64,000 bases of DNA from an uncultured Lachnospiraceae bacterium (GCA_934309145.1 CAKRCW010000010.1:1-64000), one strand, 5' to 3'. Counted from the stretch's first letter, positions 34,846-43,369 are shown. Notes: a model not told the origin generated them from the sequence alone. Translations and numbers: made by a program.

Positions 34846-35392
34846 GAAACTAATAATATCGGTGTCTATTATTATGGTATTGTTATTGTCTGTAAAGTTA
34901 ATAAGCATGTATGTTAATAAGATAGAGCATGAAAAATATATACTTAGTTTAGACAATGGGATGTATACAAGGGCATTACATATAAATGGGGAGTTTGAAT
35001 ATGAGAGGGACAAAGTAATTATCAAGACCATGGAGATAGATAGAGGAGAGCTTATAATAGATGTAGCGTTATATAACGAATATAATGAAGATAAGCTTAC
35101 GGTAGACGGACTTATAGAAGATTATTATGAGTTTTGTGCAACAGGGAAAGAACAGGAGAAAATTGATAAATTCCATGATTTTAATCGTGCAAGTGGGCAT
35201 GGTGGTGAGGAACATCCATTATATGTATATATAGACTATCTAAACGAATATCTAAATGAGAAATACAATATAGAACATAGATATCAGGCAACCGAATCAC
35301 AATTAGAGGAAGCCGCCCAATATGCAGCAGAAAGATGGCACGAGGACGAGGTTGAAATGTATGAAAAAAGAAAACAAGAACAGAAATACTAA
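34829..35392 (+). CDS. Membrane-anchored paralogue of the effector C-terminal domain, copy 1
   Basis: A 187-aa protein. It begins inside the end of the preceding gene (17-nt overlap, different frame); an alternative ATG is at 34820, which GAGG would also suit. Residues about 5-27 are a hydrophobic helix (LIISVSIIMVLLLSV), followed by about 155 residues homologous to the 571-aa protein's end: ALYNEYNEDK, FNRASGHGGEEHPL, and EAAQYAAERWHEDE. By eye about 185 nt (34946-35133) are identical to copy 2. Topology would place the domain outside the membrane. Function unknown. Confidence 0.65.
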   Translation: MKIGSKKLIISVSIIMVLLLSVKLISMYVNKIEHEKYILSLDNGMYTRALHINGEFEYERDKVIIKTMEIDRGELIIDVALYNEYNEDKLTVDGLIEDYYEFCATGKEQEKIDKFHDFNRASGHGGEEHPLYVYIDYLNEYLNEKYNIEHRYQATESQLEEAAQYAAERWHEDEVEMYEKRKQEQKY

Positions 35393-35921
35393 GTTAATAA
35401 TAGCCATAATTGTTGTTCTATTACTGTTATTATCAGTAAAGTTAATAAGTATGTATGTTAATAAGATAGAACATGAGAAATATATACTGAGTTTAGACAA
35501 TGGGATGTATACAAGGGCATTACATATAAATGGGGAGTTTGAATATGAGAGGGACAAAGTAATTATCAAGACCATGGAGATAGATAGAGGAGAGCTTATA
35601 ATAGATGTAGCGTTATATAACGAATATAATGAAGATAAGCTTACGGTAGACGGACTTATAGAAGATTATTATGAGTTCTGTGCAACGGGAAAAGAGCAGG
35701 AAAAAATTGATAAATTCCATGATTTTAATCGCGCAAGTGGACATGGTGGTGAGGAACATCCATTAATCAGATATTCTCTCTATATATCAGAGTATTTAGA
35801 AGAAAAATATGGCATAAAATATTTTGATGAGGCAACCGAATCACAAATACAGGAAGCCGCCCAATATGCAGCAGAAAGATGGCACGAGGATGAGAACGAA
35901 ATATATGAAAATAGAAAGTAA
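35361..35921 (+). CDS. Membrane-anchored paralogue, copy 2
   Basis: A 186-aa protein starting within the end of copy 1 (32-nt overlap) after GACGAGG. The N-terminal helix is TKLIIAIIVVLLLLLSV. The central domain is the same as in copy 1, almost base for base. After HGGEEHP the sequence changes (LIRYSLYISEYLEEKYGIKYFDE) and then returns to the shared ATESQ...EAAQYAAERWHEDENE end. The switch between identical and different blocks suggests duplication with local diversification or gene conversion. Confidence 0.65.
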   Translation: MKKENKNRNTKLIIAIIVVLLLLLSVKLISMYVNKIEHEKYILSLDNGMYTRALHINGEFEYERDKVIIKTMEIDRGELIIDVALYNEYNEDKLTVDGLIEDYYEFCATGKEQEKIDKFHDFNRASGHGGEEHPLIRYSLYISEYLEEKYGIKYFDEATESQIQEAAQYAAERWHEDENEIYENRK

Positions 35922-36462
35922 GAAAAGAAAGAAACTAATAATATTGGTGTCTATTATTATAGTATTGCTATTATCAGTAAAGTTAATAAGCCTGTATGTT
36001 AATAAAATAGAACATGAGAAATATATACTGAGTTTAGACAATGGGATGTATACAAGGGCATTACATATAAATGGGGAGTTTGAATATGAGAGGGACAAGG
36101 TAATTATTAAGACCATGGAGGTAGATAGAGGAGAGCTTATAATAGATGTAGCGTTATATAACGAATATAATGAAGAAAAGCTTACAGTAGACGGACTTAT
36201 AGACGATTATTATGAGTTCTGTGCAACAGGGAAAGAACAGGAGAAAATTGATAAATTCCATGATTTTAATCGCGCGAGTGGGCATGGCGGTGAGGAACAT
36301 CCAATATCAAGATATGAAGAGTATATTATGCATTTTTTAAATGAAAAATATGATATAAAATTTTCGGATCAGGCCTCCAGTGAGCAGCTACAGGAAGCCG
36401 CCCAATATGCAGCAGAAAGATGGCACGAGGACGAGAATGAAATATATGAAAATAGGAAGTAA
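35905..36462 (+). CDS. Membrane-anchored paralogue, copy 3
   Basis: A 185-aa protein beginning 17 nt inside copy 2. The helix is KKLIILVSIIIVLLLSV. The domain is nearly identical to copies 1 and 2 up to HGGEEHP, then differs (ISRYEEYIMHFLNEKYDIKFSDQ) and rejoins at QLQEAAQYAAERWHEDENE. Its C-terminus ends ENRK, as in copy 2 and the 571-aa protein. A hairpin terminator follows at 36503. It could be an immunity protein or an anchored effector variant; neither can be decided from sequence. Confidence 0.65.
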   Translation: MKIESKKRKKLIILVSIIIVLLLSVKLISLYVNKIEHEKYILSLDNGMYTRALHINGEFEYERDKVIIKTMEVDRGELIIDVALYNEYNEEKLTVDGLIDDYYEFCATGKEQEKIDKFHDFNRASGHGGEEHPISRYEEYIMHFLNEKYDIKFSDQASSEQLQEAAQYAAERWHEDENEIYENRK

Positions 36463-36502
36463 AATAAAAAAGTAAATTTAAAAATATAAGTTGTATTACA
36501 GT

Positions 36503-36557
36503 GGCTTGTATACGCAAAGGAGTTATAAAAATTTTATGCATATACAAGCCATTTTTA
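36503..36557 (+). terminator. Terminator-like hairpin after the paralogue array
   Basis: GGCTTGTATA (36503-36512) pairs with TATACAAGCC (36541-36550) across an AT-rich loop, followed by ATTTTTAG. Long loop, weak T-run; probably ends the cassette transcript. Confidence 0.55.
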
Positions 36558-36577
36558 GTTTTAGATAATGTGGCAGC

Positions 36578-36599
36578 TGTGGCAGCCTTTTTTACTGCA
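36578..36599 (+). repeat. Right direct repeat of the LXG-like cassette
   Basis: The second copy of the 22-nt terminator-derived sequence at 32012-32033, with two C/T differences. A further TGTGGCAGC lies immediately before it (36569-36577), so the left stem half of the original terminator is replaced here. Confidence 0.6.
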
Positions 36600-36653
36600 C
36601 ATCTATCCCCTCTTCTGAATACTTTATAAGTAAGAGGAAGGAGGCGGAACGCG

Positions 36654-36968
36654 ATGAGATTTCATAATATTAATATAAGAAATATCTTAAACGAGGCCCT
36701 TAACTATGGAGGAATAATAGTTGACGTAAGAGATCAGGAAGATTTTGCAAAGAGCCATATTCCGATGGCTGTTAATCTGCCTCTGGATGATATACGACAG
36801 GGCAATATAACGTTGCCTAAGGGAAAGATTATAATTGTATACTGTGAAAATGGCGGGGGCAGTGCCTTGGCTGCTAGAATTCTGTCGGAGAAGGGCTATA
36901 AGGTTATTAATACAGTCGGCGGTTTGAGAGAGTATAGAGGCGCGCTGACCAGAAAAAGGAATGATTAA
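36654..36968 (+). CDS. Rhodanese-like domain protein
   Basis: A 104-aa single rhodanese domain with DVRDQEDFAKSHIPMAVNLPLDDI and an active-site loop carrying Cys64 (YCENGGGSALAARIL), then a GGLREYRG end. It probably carries sulfane sulfur or acts as a small sulfurtransferase in the cytoplasm. GAAGGAGG lies before the ATG. It has no partner in the immediate context; a promoter for the next operon starts just after it. Confidence 0.87.
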   Translation: MRFHNINIRNILNEALNYGGIIVDVRDQEDFAKSHIPMAVNLPLDDIRQGNITLPKGKIIIVYCENGGGSALAARILSEKGYKVINTVGGLREYRGALTRKRND

Positions 36969-36982
36969 AAACCTGTAATTGG

Positions 36983-37011
36983 TTGACATCTATCTTTTGG
37001 CAAATTACAAT
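36983..37011 (+). promoter_or_regulatory. Sigma-A promoter for the RNA methyltransferase operon
   Basis: TTGACA (36983-36988), a 17-nt spacer and TACAAT (37006-37011) lie 35 nt before the methyltransferase start. The following genes to 41048 are tightly packed and may share it. Confidence 0.75.
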
Positions 37012-37045
37012 ATGATAAGATAGGTCATAGAATGAGGATAAGCGA

Positions 37046-38206
37046 ATGGAAAACAAAATTGAATTGATTGCACCATGCCATTTTGGATTAGAATCGGTGC
37101 TTAAAAGAGAGATATTAGATTTAGGATATGAAATAGTTTCTGTGGAGGATGGAAGAGTCACATTTGCGGGTGATGTAGAAGCCATCTGCCGTGCGAATAT
37201 ATTCATAAGGACTGCTGAGCGAATCTTGCTCAAGATGGGCAGCTTTCCAGCTAAAGACTTTGATGAACTGTTTGAGGGGACAAAGGCAATCCCTTGGGAG
37301 GAGGTACTTCCAAGGGATGCAAAGTTCTGGGTTACAAAGGCTACAACTAACAAGAGTGCACTGTTTTCGGGAAGTGCAATTCAGTCGATAGTGAAAAAGG
37401 CTATAGTTGAACGAATGAAGCAGACATACAGAGTAAGCTATTTTGATGAGGATGGGGACGAGTACCCTATCAGAGTTTTTATATTTAAGGATATGGTGTC
37501 AATCGGTCTTGATACATCGGGAACATCATTACATAAGAGAGGCTACAGACAGTTGGTTGGCAAGGCTCCGATATCAGAGACTCTTGCATCAGCACTTCTC
37601 ATGCTTACACCTTGGAATAAGGACAGAGTGTTGGTCGATCCATTTTGTGGAAGCGGAACATTTCCGATTGAGGCAGCTATGATGGGAGCCAATATAGCAC
37701 CGGGCATGAATCGTGAGTTTACGGCTGACTGCTGGGACAAGGTTGTGCCTAAGAAACTGTGGTATCGTGCGTATGACGAGGCACATGATATGATAAGACA
37801 TGATGTGGAGATGAATATTCAGGGCTATGACCTTGATTCGGATATAGTTAAGTGTGCTATGGCAAATGCTAAAGAGGCGGGTGTTGATAAATACATCCAT
37901 TTTCAGGCAAGGGATGTGAAGGATTTAAGGAATCCTAAGCACTATGGTTTTGTCATAACCAATCCGCCATATGGCGAGCGACTTGAGGAAAAGGAGGCTC
38001 TTCCGGAGCTGTATAGAACAATAGGCGAGAGCTACAGAGGGCTTGGCGACTGGTCCATGTATCTCATAACATCATATGAGGATGCTGAGAAATACATTGG
38101 CAGAAAGGCGGACAAGAACAGAAAGATATATAATGGTATGATTAAGTCTTATTTCTATCAGTTTATGGGACCTAAGCCACCTAGAAAAAGGGAAGAAACG
38201 GTATGA
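37046..38206 (+). CDS. THUMP-domain RNA guanine-N2 methyltransferase (RlmL-type)
   Basis: A 386-aa class I SAM methyltransferase with an N-terminal ferredoxin-like/THUMP region (about 1-160) and a Rossmann domain with VDPFCGSGTFPIEAAMMGANIAPG and the catalytic NPPYGERL motif (about 310-317). It corresponds to the methylase half of RlmL (YpsC in Bacillus), thought to make m2G in 23S rRNA. The stop overlaps the next start by 4 nt. Confidence 0.88.
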   Translation: MENKIELIAPCHFGLESVLKREILDLGYEIVSVEDGRVTFAGDVEAICRANIFIRTAERILLKMGSFPAKDFDELFEGTKAIPWEEVLPRDAKFWVTKATTNKSALFSGSAIQSIVKKAIVERMKQTYRVSYFDEDGDEYPIRVFIFKDMVSIGLDTSGTSLHKRGYRQLVGKAPISETLASALLMLTPWNKDRVLVDPFCGSGTFPIEAAMMGANIAPGMNREFTADCWDKVVPKKLWYRAYDEAHDMIRHDVEMNIQGYDLDSDIVKCAMANAKEAGVDKYIHFQARDVKDLRNPKHYGFVITNPPYGERLEEKEALPELYRTIGESYRGLGDWSMYLITSYEDAEKYIGRKADKNRKIYNGMIKSYFYQFMGPKPPRKREETV

Positions 38207-39954
38207 AAAAGATATGTGCGATAGCCGCTACGGTTATAGCTTTAGTTGTAATTGCATATTTGGTTAATCGCACACCGCTTATCACCTTGGATGAGTCGGA
38301 GGACTATGAGCAATGTGCAGAGGTTTTCGCAAGCAACCTTGTTGCCAAGATGAACGATACAGATGTTATAATAACGGTTGCGGGAACGCAGGTTGATGAA
38401 TTTGGGTATAAGTTTTATGTCAGTGATGAGATGAAGCTTATGGTTGAGGGTGATTTTCTGAGAAGCCTTCTTAACTGCTCTGTGTTGCAGTACCCTGATG
38501 GCGAGGTGCTTGTCATGAAGGGCGATAATAAGATTGAGATGAAGCTTGATTCCGATACGGCAACTATAAATGATAAAGAAACCATAAATCTCGGCTCGAA
38601 GGTTATAACAGATAAAGATTCTGACAGACTGCTTATTCCTTTTGATGAGATAGCAGAGTATCTATATTATAATGTTGATTATGATTTGGTTAAGAACTGG
38701 ATAGATTTGGCGCGTGATGACGAGGAAAAGCTTTTGCCGGATGCCTATGATATGAGAGATTACGGACGAGTTACACCTGTAAGAGATCAGGGAAGATATG
38801 GAACGTGCTGGGCATTTGCCTCGCTCGGTGCATTTGAGAGTACTCTCATGCCTGAGGATGAGGAGGTATTCTCGACTGACCATATGACACTCTGCAACAG
38901 CTATAACCTCGGCATGAATCGTGGTGGAGAGCATACGATGAGTATTGCATATCTGGCTGCATGGCAGGGACCGGTGTATGAGGAGGACGATCCTTACGGG
39001 GATGGAAAGACTAATCCTGACCTGACTGCGGTCAAGCACTTGGAGGAAGCTCTTGTCATAAATGACCGCGATTTTGACACGTTAAAGAGTGCCATTTTCC
39101 GCTATGGTGCACTTGAGACCTCTCTTTACTCGCAAATGGATTATGCGGACAGCATTTCGGCATATTATTCTGAGGATAATGCCTCATATTACTATGACGG
39201 TGAGGAGGTTCCAAATCATGATGTCGTAGTTGTAGGCTGGGATGATAATTATCCTAAGGAGAAATTCACCAAGATGCCGGAGGGCGATGGAGCATTTATA
39301 TGTAAAAATAGCTGGGGCGAAGAATTTGGTGATGACGGTTATTTTTATGTTTCCTATTATGATACAAATATATGTAACAAATCAGTTGTCTACACACGAA
39401 TAGGTGAGGCGGATAATTATGATAAGATATACCAGTCAGATTTGCTTGGCTGGGTTGGACTTATGGGCTTTGGCAAGGAGGAGGCTTACTTTGCAAATGT
39501 CTATAAGGCAGGTGAAAATGAGGAGATTGCGGCTGTATCATTTTATGCGACAGACGTCAACACAGAGTTTGAGGTTTATTTAGTAAAGAATTTTGAAAAT
39601 ACAGATTCCTTAAAGGACAGAGAATTTATCGTGTCAGGAAGTATGAAACATGCTGGATATTACACGGTGGAATTTCCTGAGGCAGTCAGACTTGACGATA
39701 ACAGCAAATACGCAGTTGTTGTTAAAATAAAAACACCCGGTGCAGTTCATCCAATAGCTATAGAGTATGATGTTGATGAGCGAACGGAGAATTTTGATAT
39801 ATCGGATGGTGAGGGATATATCAGCTTATATGGAGAATTATGGCACAGTGCAGAGGCAACGCAGAACTGTAACGTGTGTCTTAAAGCATTTACGAGATAT
39901 GCTGACACCTCGAAGGAGGATGTTCAGCCAGAGGTTAATACGGAGGAGCAGTAA
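38203..39954 (+). CDS. Secreted papain-like (C1) peptidase with lectin-like domain
   Basis: A 583-aa exported protein. After a signal/anchor helix (about 3-22) comes a copper-amine-oxidase-N-like or stalk domain (about 55-165), then a C1 peptidase domain with Cys202 (YGTCWAFAS), His339 (NHDVVVVGW) and Asn369 (CKNSWGEEFG), so the catalytic triad is complete. Residues about 405-560 are a jelly-roll lectin-like domain (VGLMGFGKEEAYFANVYKAG). The tail is acidic. It overlaps both neighbours in a housekeeping operon, an odd place for a surface protease. Confidence 0.88.
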   Translation: MKKICAIAATVIALVVIAYLVNRTPLITLDESEDYEQCAEVFASNLVAKMNDTDVIITVAGTQVDEFGYKFYVSDEMKLMVEGDFLRSLLNCSVLQYPDGEVLVMKGDNKIEMKLDSDTATINDKETINLGSKVITDKDSDRLLIPFDEIAEYLYYNVDYDLVKNWIDLARDDEEKLLPDAYDMRDYGRVTPVRDQGRYGTCWAFASLGAFESTLMPEDEEVFSTDHMTLCNSYNLGMNRGGEHTMSIAYLAAWQGPVYEEDDPYGDGKTNPDLTAVKHLEEALVINDRDFDTLKSAIFRYGALETSLYSQMDYADSISAYYSEDNASYYYDGEEVPNHDVVVVGWDDNYPKEKFTKMPEGDGAFICKNSWGEEFGDDGYFYVSYYDTNICNKSVVYTRIGEADNYDKIYQSDLLGWVGLMGFGKEEAYFANVYKAGENEEIAAVSFYATDVNTEFEVYLVKNFENTDSLKDREFIVSGSMKHAGYYTVEFPEAVRLDDNSKYAVVVKIKTPGAVHPIAIEYDVDERTENFDISDGEGYISLYGELWHSAEATQNCNVCLKAFTRYADTSKEDVQPEVNTEEQ

Positions 39955-40544
39955 TGAAGAAGATAATATTTGCGACAGGAAATGAGAATAAGATGAAGGA
40001 AATTCGCATGATTCTTGCGGATTGTGGTTATGAGATTGTCTCTATGAAGGAGGCAGGCATAGATATTGATATCGTTGAGGATGGAACTACATTTGAGGAA
40101 AATGCAATTATAAAGGCAACTGCAATAAGTAAGCTTGCGGAGGCTTCAGGTTGTGTTGTCCTCGCAGATGACAGCGGACTTGAGGTTGATTATCTGAACA
40201 AGGAGCCGGGTATATACTCAGCAAGATACGAGGGCGTTGACACACCATATTCTATTAAAAATCAGAAGATTATCGACAGATTAGCAGGTGTGCCGGACGA
40301 GAAGAGAACAGCTAGATTTGTATGCGCGATAGCTGCCGCATTTCCGGATGGACGTGTTGTTACAAGGAGAGGTACTATAGAGGGCAGGATTGGCTATGAG
40401 CCTGCCGGAGAGAATGGATTTGGCTATGATCCTATATTCTATGTGCCTGAATTTGGCAAAACTACAGCGGAGCTTTCACCTGACGAGAAGAATAAGGTTA
40501 GTCACAGAGGCCGTGCTTTAGAGATGATAAAAGAGGTATTATAG
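39954..40544 (+). CDS. rdgB: XTP/dITP diphosphatase
   Basis: A 196-aa Ham1/RdgB pyrophosphatase that clears ITP and XTP from the nucleotide pool. It shows FATGNENKMKEIRMIL, ADDSGLEVDYLNKEPGIYSARYEG, and the nucleotide-binding GFGYDPIFYVPEFGKTTAEL, SHRGRAL. Start ATG overlaps the previous stop (TAATG). Next to a YfcE-type phosphodiesterase, a pairing common in Firmicutes. Confidence 0.95.
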   Translation: MKKIIFATGNENKMKEIRMILADCGYEIVSMKEAGIDIDIVEDGTTFEENAIIKATAISKLAEASGCVVLADDSGLEVDYLNKEPGIYSARYEGVDTPYSIKNQKIIDRLAGVPDEKRTARFVCAIAAAFPDGRVVTRRGTIEGRIGYEPAGENGFGYDPIFYVPEFGKTTAELSPDEKNKVSHRGRALEMIKEVL

Positions 40545-40547
40545 TGT

Positions 40548-41048
40548 ATGTGGAGAATTTTGGTAGTAAGTGACTCTCATGGAAATAACACATATTTAAG
40601 GGAGGCTGTGAAAAAGGCCGGTGATATAAATATGATGATTCATCTTGGAGATGTATGCATTGAATACAACGAGATAGTTGGTATAGCCGGAGTGCCGACT
40701 TATGTGGTGCGCGGTAACTGTGATTATGATAATACATTGATGGACAGAAATGTTATAGCGGTTGGCTGTCATAAGATTTATGCAACTCATGGACACAGGC
40801 AGCAGGTACAGTTCGGGGTTTCACTCCTCAAAGAGGTTGCTGCACAAAATGGTTGTGACATTGCGATGTATGGACATACTCATGTTCCTTATCTTGAATT
40901 GTCGGACGAGGGCGTGGACAGTAAACATATGATGGTTTTGAATCCGGGAAGTATTTCCAAGCCAAGACAGGTAGGATATAAGAAAACATATGCGATTGTG
41001 GAGATTGCGGATGATGGTGCTGTGAGCTGCACTATAGAAAGTGTATAA
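40548..41048 (+). CDS. YfcE/MJ0936-family metallophosphodiesterase
   Basis: A 166-aa calcineurin-like phosphoesterase. It has the metal motifs VSDSHGN, HLGDVC, VRGNCDYD, THGHRQQ and YGHTHVPY in order. Such proteins hydrolyse phosphodiesters in vitro; the physiological substrate is unknown. It begins 3 nt after rdgB, forming a two-gene unit. Confidence 0.9.
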   Translation: MWRILVVSDSHGNNTYLREAVKKAGDINMMIHLGDVCIEYNEIVGIAGVPTYVVRGNCDYDNTLMDRNVIAVGCHKIYATHGHRQQVQFGVSLLKEVAAQNGCDIAMYGHTHVPYLELSDEGVDSKHMMVLNPGSISKPRQVGYKKTYAIVEIADDGAVSCTIESV

Positions 41049-41111
41049 TTATGTAGATATTGTGATAGATACAGCATTGAAGTTTGTGCTGTATCGTGAA
41101 AGGATGGACGA

Positions 41112-42533
41112 GTGAAAAAGGGCGATATATACGAGGCGGTTATTGAAAAATATGATTTTCCAAATAAGGGAAGTCTTACTATGGACGGGAGAAAGGTTGT
41201 CATTAAGGGCGCACTTCCCGGTCAAAGGGTTAAATTCATGGTTACAAAGAAAAAGAGCGGTATGGCAGAGGGCAGAGTTCTTGAGGTTCTTGAGAGAGCC
41301 CCTATTGAGGATGCCAGTGTCACCTGCTCTTATTTTGGTGAATGCGGCGGATGTGCATACCGTACAATGACTTATGAAAATCAGCTTAAATTAAAGGAGG
41401 ATATGGTTAAGAAGCTGCTTGACAATGTCCTTTTGGCAGATGGCTCTGCTTCTAAGGATTATAAATGGGAGGGGATTCTGCCATCACCTGTAGTTGCAGG
41501 ATATAGAAATAAGATGGAGTTCACATTTGGAGATGCTTACAAGGATGGTCCACTTGCACTTGGGCTTCACAAAAAGGGAAGCTTCCACGACATATTAAAT
41601 GTCGCTGGCTGTGAGATTATAGGTGATGATTGGAGTAAAATACTTATATTTACAGAGAAATTCTTCGCAGTTAAAGAAGTGCCTTATTATCACAGAATGA
41701 AGCATGAGGGAATTTTAAGAAATCTGGTTGTCCGCCAGTCAAAGGCGACAGGGGAATTTCTTATCAATCTTGTCACCACCACACAATGGGACAAGTATGG
41801 ATTTGATAATTCTGTGCTTGATGAATATGTTTCAGGACTGCTTAATATAGCCAGCGATGAGGATTTTGAAGGCACTATAGCAGGTATTTTATATACCGAA
41901 AATGATACCCTTGGTGACGTTGTAAAGAGTGACAGAATGTTATGTCTGTACGGAAAAGATTTCATTATGGAAGAGGTTATGGGACTTAAGTTTAAGATAT
42001 CGCCTTTTTCATTTTTCCAGACTAATACAAAGGGTTGTGAGGTTTTGTACAGCAAGGCAAGAGAGTATATTTTATCTGGCGATGTTGACGGCAAGATTGT
42101 ATTTGATTTGTACAGTGGAACAGGAACAATAGCTCAGATGATGGCTCCTGTTGCCAAGAAGGTTATTGGAATAGAGATTGTTGAGGAGGCAGTTGTTGCG
42201 GCACGCGAAAATGCGAAGCTCAATGGACTTGATAATTGTGAGTTTATCGCGGGTGACGTGCTTAAGGCTATTGACCTTGTGCAGGATAAGCCGGATTTAA
42301 TTGTGTTAGATCCACCTAGAGATGGAATTAACCCTAAGGCATTGGACAAAATATTGGCGTTTGGGGTTGATGAGATGGTTTATATAAGCTGTAAGCCTAC
42401 ATCACTTGCAAGGGATTTGGAGATTATTACTGAGAGAGGTTACAGGGTTGTTTGCGGGGCGTGCGTGGACCAATTTCCGTGGACTAATCATGTAGAGACT
42501 GTTTGCTTGCTAAGCCGAAAAGCCGCTAACTAA
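41112..42533 (+). CDS. rlmD: 23S rRNA (uracil-C5)-methyltransferase, RlmD/RumA family
   Basis: A 473-aa SAM-dependent m5U methyltransferase. It has an N-terminal TRAM domain (about 1-62), four Cys for a [4Fe-4S] cluster (C72, C78, C81 and C167), the SAM loop DLYSGTGTIAQMMAP, LDPPRDGIN, and the catalytic-Cys motif YISCKPTSLARDL. The start is GTG after AAAGGATGG. It may modify U1939 or U747 of 23S rRNA; paralogue specificity cannot be told. Downstream begins an accessory island. Confidence 0.92.
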   Translation: MKKGDIYEAVIEKYDFPNKGSLTMDGRKVVIKGALPGQRVKFMVTKKKSGMAEGRVLEVLERAPIEDASVTCSYFGECGGCAYRTMTYENQLKLKEDMVKKLLDNVLLADGSASKDYKWEGILPSPVVAGYRNKMEFTFGDAYKDGPLALGLHKKGSFHDILNVAGCEIIGDDWSKILIFTEKFFAVKEVPYYHRMKHEGILRNLVVRQSKATGEFLINLVTTTQWDKYGFDNSVLDEYVSGLLNIASDEDFEGTIAGILYTENDTLGDVVKSDRMLCLYGKDFIMEEVMGLKFKISPFSFFQTNTKGCEVLYSKAREYILSGDVDGKIVFDLYSGTGTIAQMMAPVAKKVIGIEIVEEAVVAARENAKLNGLDNCEFIAGDVLKAIDLVQDKPDLIVLDPPRDGINPKALDKILAFGVDEMVYISCKPTSLARDLEIITERGYRVVCGACVDQFPWTNHVETVCLLSRKAAN

Positions 42534-42593
42534 TCGGTTTGCAGGGCAATTTCTGCATAGATGTGACTGTGTTTTAACTTGGTTAAAATGTGT

Positions 42594-42720
42594 AATTGAT
42601 ATTGATTTTTATAGAGGGGTGCAAAAATTTGCTGAGACTTTTGACGTGCGCCGGGATTGTATCGGCAAAAAATGGTTGTCCGCGAATAGTTGCACCCCTA
42701 AATAGAGATAAAATCTAATT
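42594..42720. repeat. Imperfect intergenic hairpin with compact core
   Basis: AGGGGTGCAA (from 42615) and TTGCACCCCT (ending near 42700) are exact inverted copies, and the pairing continues outward with mismatches to about 42594 and 42720. The enclosed 65 nt hold GCCG...CGGC and other short stems. It resembles the other long hairpins in plan, but its core is different and the arms are shorter. Confidence 0.5.
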
Positions 42721-42763
42721 AAATGAAATAAACAATTGAATTCTTATGCTGTTGGAGGTGAAT

Positions 42764-43213
42764 ATGGTGAATATGAGTTACGAGATAAAACCTGGCTTAT
42801 CTATCGGACAAATTCAATTAGGAATGGACAGGAACAAGGTAAATGAGCTTATAACAGAGCTTGAAGAATGGAAAGATACTCCGTATGGATATAAAAAAGA
42901 AGTTATTTATGATTGTAATGATGATTTTCAGATTATGTATGATGATGATTTAAGAGTATCCTTTATTTTGTGTACATCACCTGAACTGTTGACTTTGCTA
43001 GGTAAATGTCTTAATTCAGAACTGTTCTACGAGGATATATTGGAAATGATTAAGGCTCAGGATCCTAGTATTGAAGAGGATGAAGAGGGTTTCATCAGTA
43101 ATGAATTAGGATTTGGACTTAACTTTGATTATGATGATGACGAGCAAATATTTATTACATGTGTTCAGGTTGCTGTTAAAGATTTCTGGGCAAATGAGCC
43201 ATGTGAGGAATAA
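42764..43213 (+). CDS. Acidic protein of unknown function
   Basis: A 149-aa, strongly acidic protein (Asp/Glu-rich throughout, especially residues 105-135) with no membrane segment. GGAGGTGAAT places the start at ATG 42764; ATGs at 42746 and 42773 are alternatives. The opening GLSIGQIQLGMDRNKVNELI is a pattern also seen in small immunity-type proteins of polymorphic toxin systems, but no toxin gene is beside it. It may be an orphan immunity protein; this is a guess from composition and context. Confidence 0.55.
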   Translation: MVNMSYEIKPGLSIGQIQLGMDRNKVNELITELEEWKDTPYGYKKEVIYDCNDDFQIMYDDDLRVSFILCTSPELLTLLGKCLNSELFYEDILEMIKAQDPSIEEDEEGFISNELGFGLNFDYDDDEQIFITCVQVAVKDFWANEPCEE

Positions 43214-43333
43214 ATGTAATTTGTTATCTTTTAGTGCAGTGCTATAAGCCTTAACCTCGTAAGCTACGTTTACTATGTCGTTAGATTGAAATAGTTCTTT
43301 GGCTCGATTGTTAAATAATTGCATGATACAATA

Positions 43334-43347
43334 TCCGAAAATACGGA
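43334..43347 (+). promoter_or_regulatory. Possible operator upstream of the XRE gene
   Basis: TCCG-AAAATA-CGGA forms a short dyad just after a TACAAT -10-like element and 23 nt before the XRE start. Autoregulation is common for such genes; the site is a suggestion only. Confidence 0.35.
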
Positions 43348-43369
43348 AATGCAAAAGGGATATTGAACT

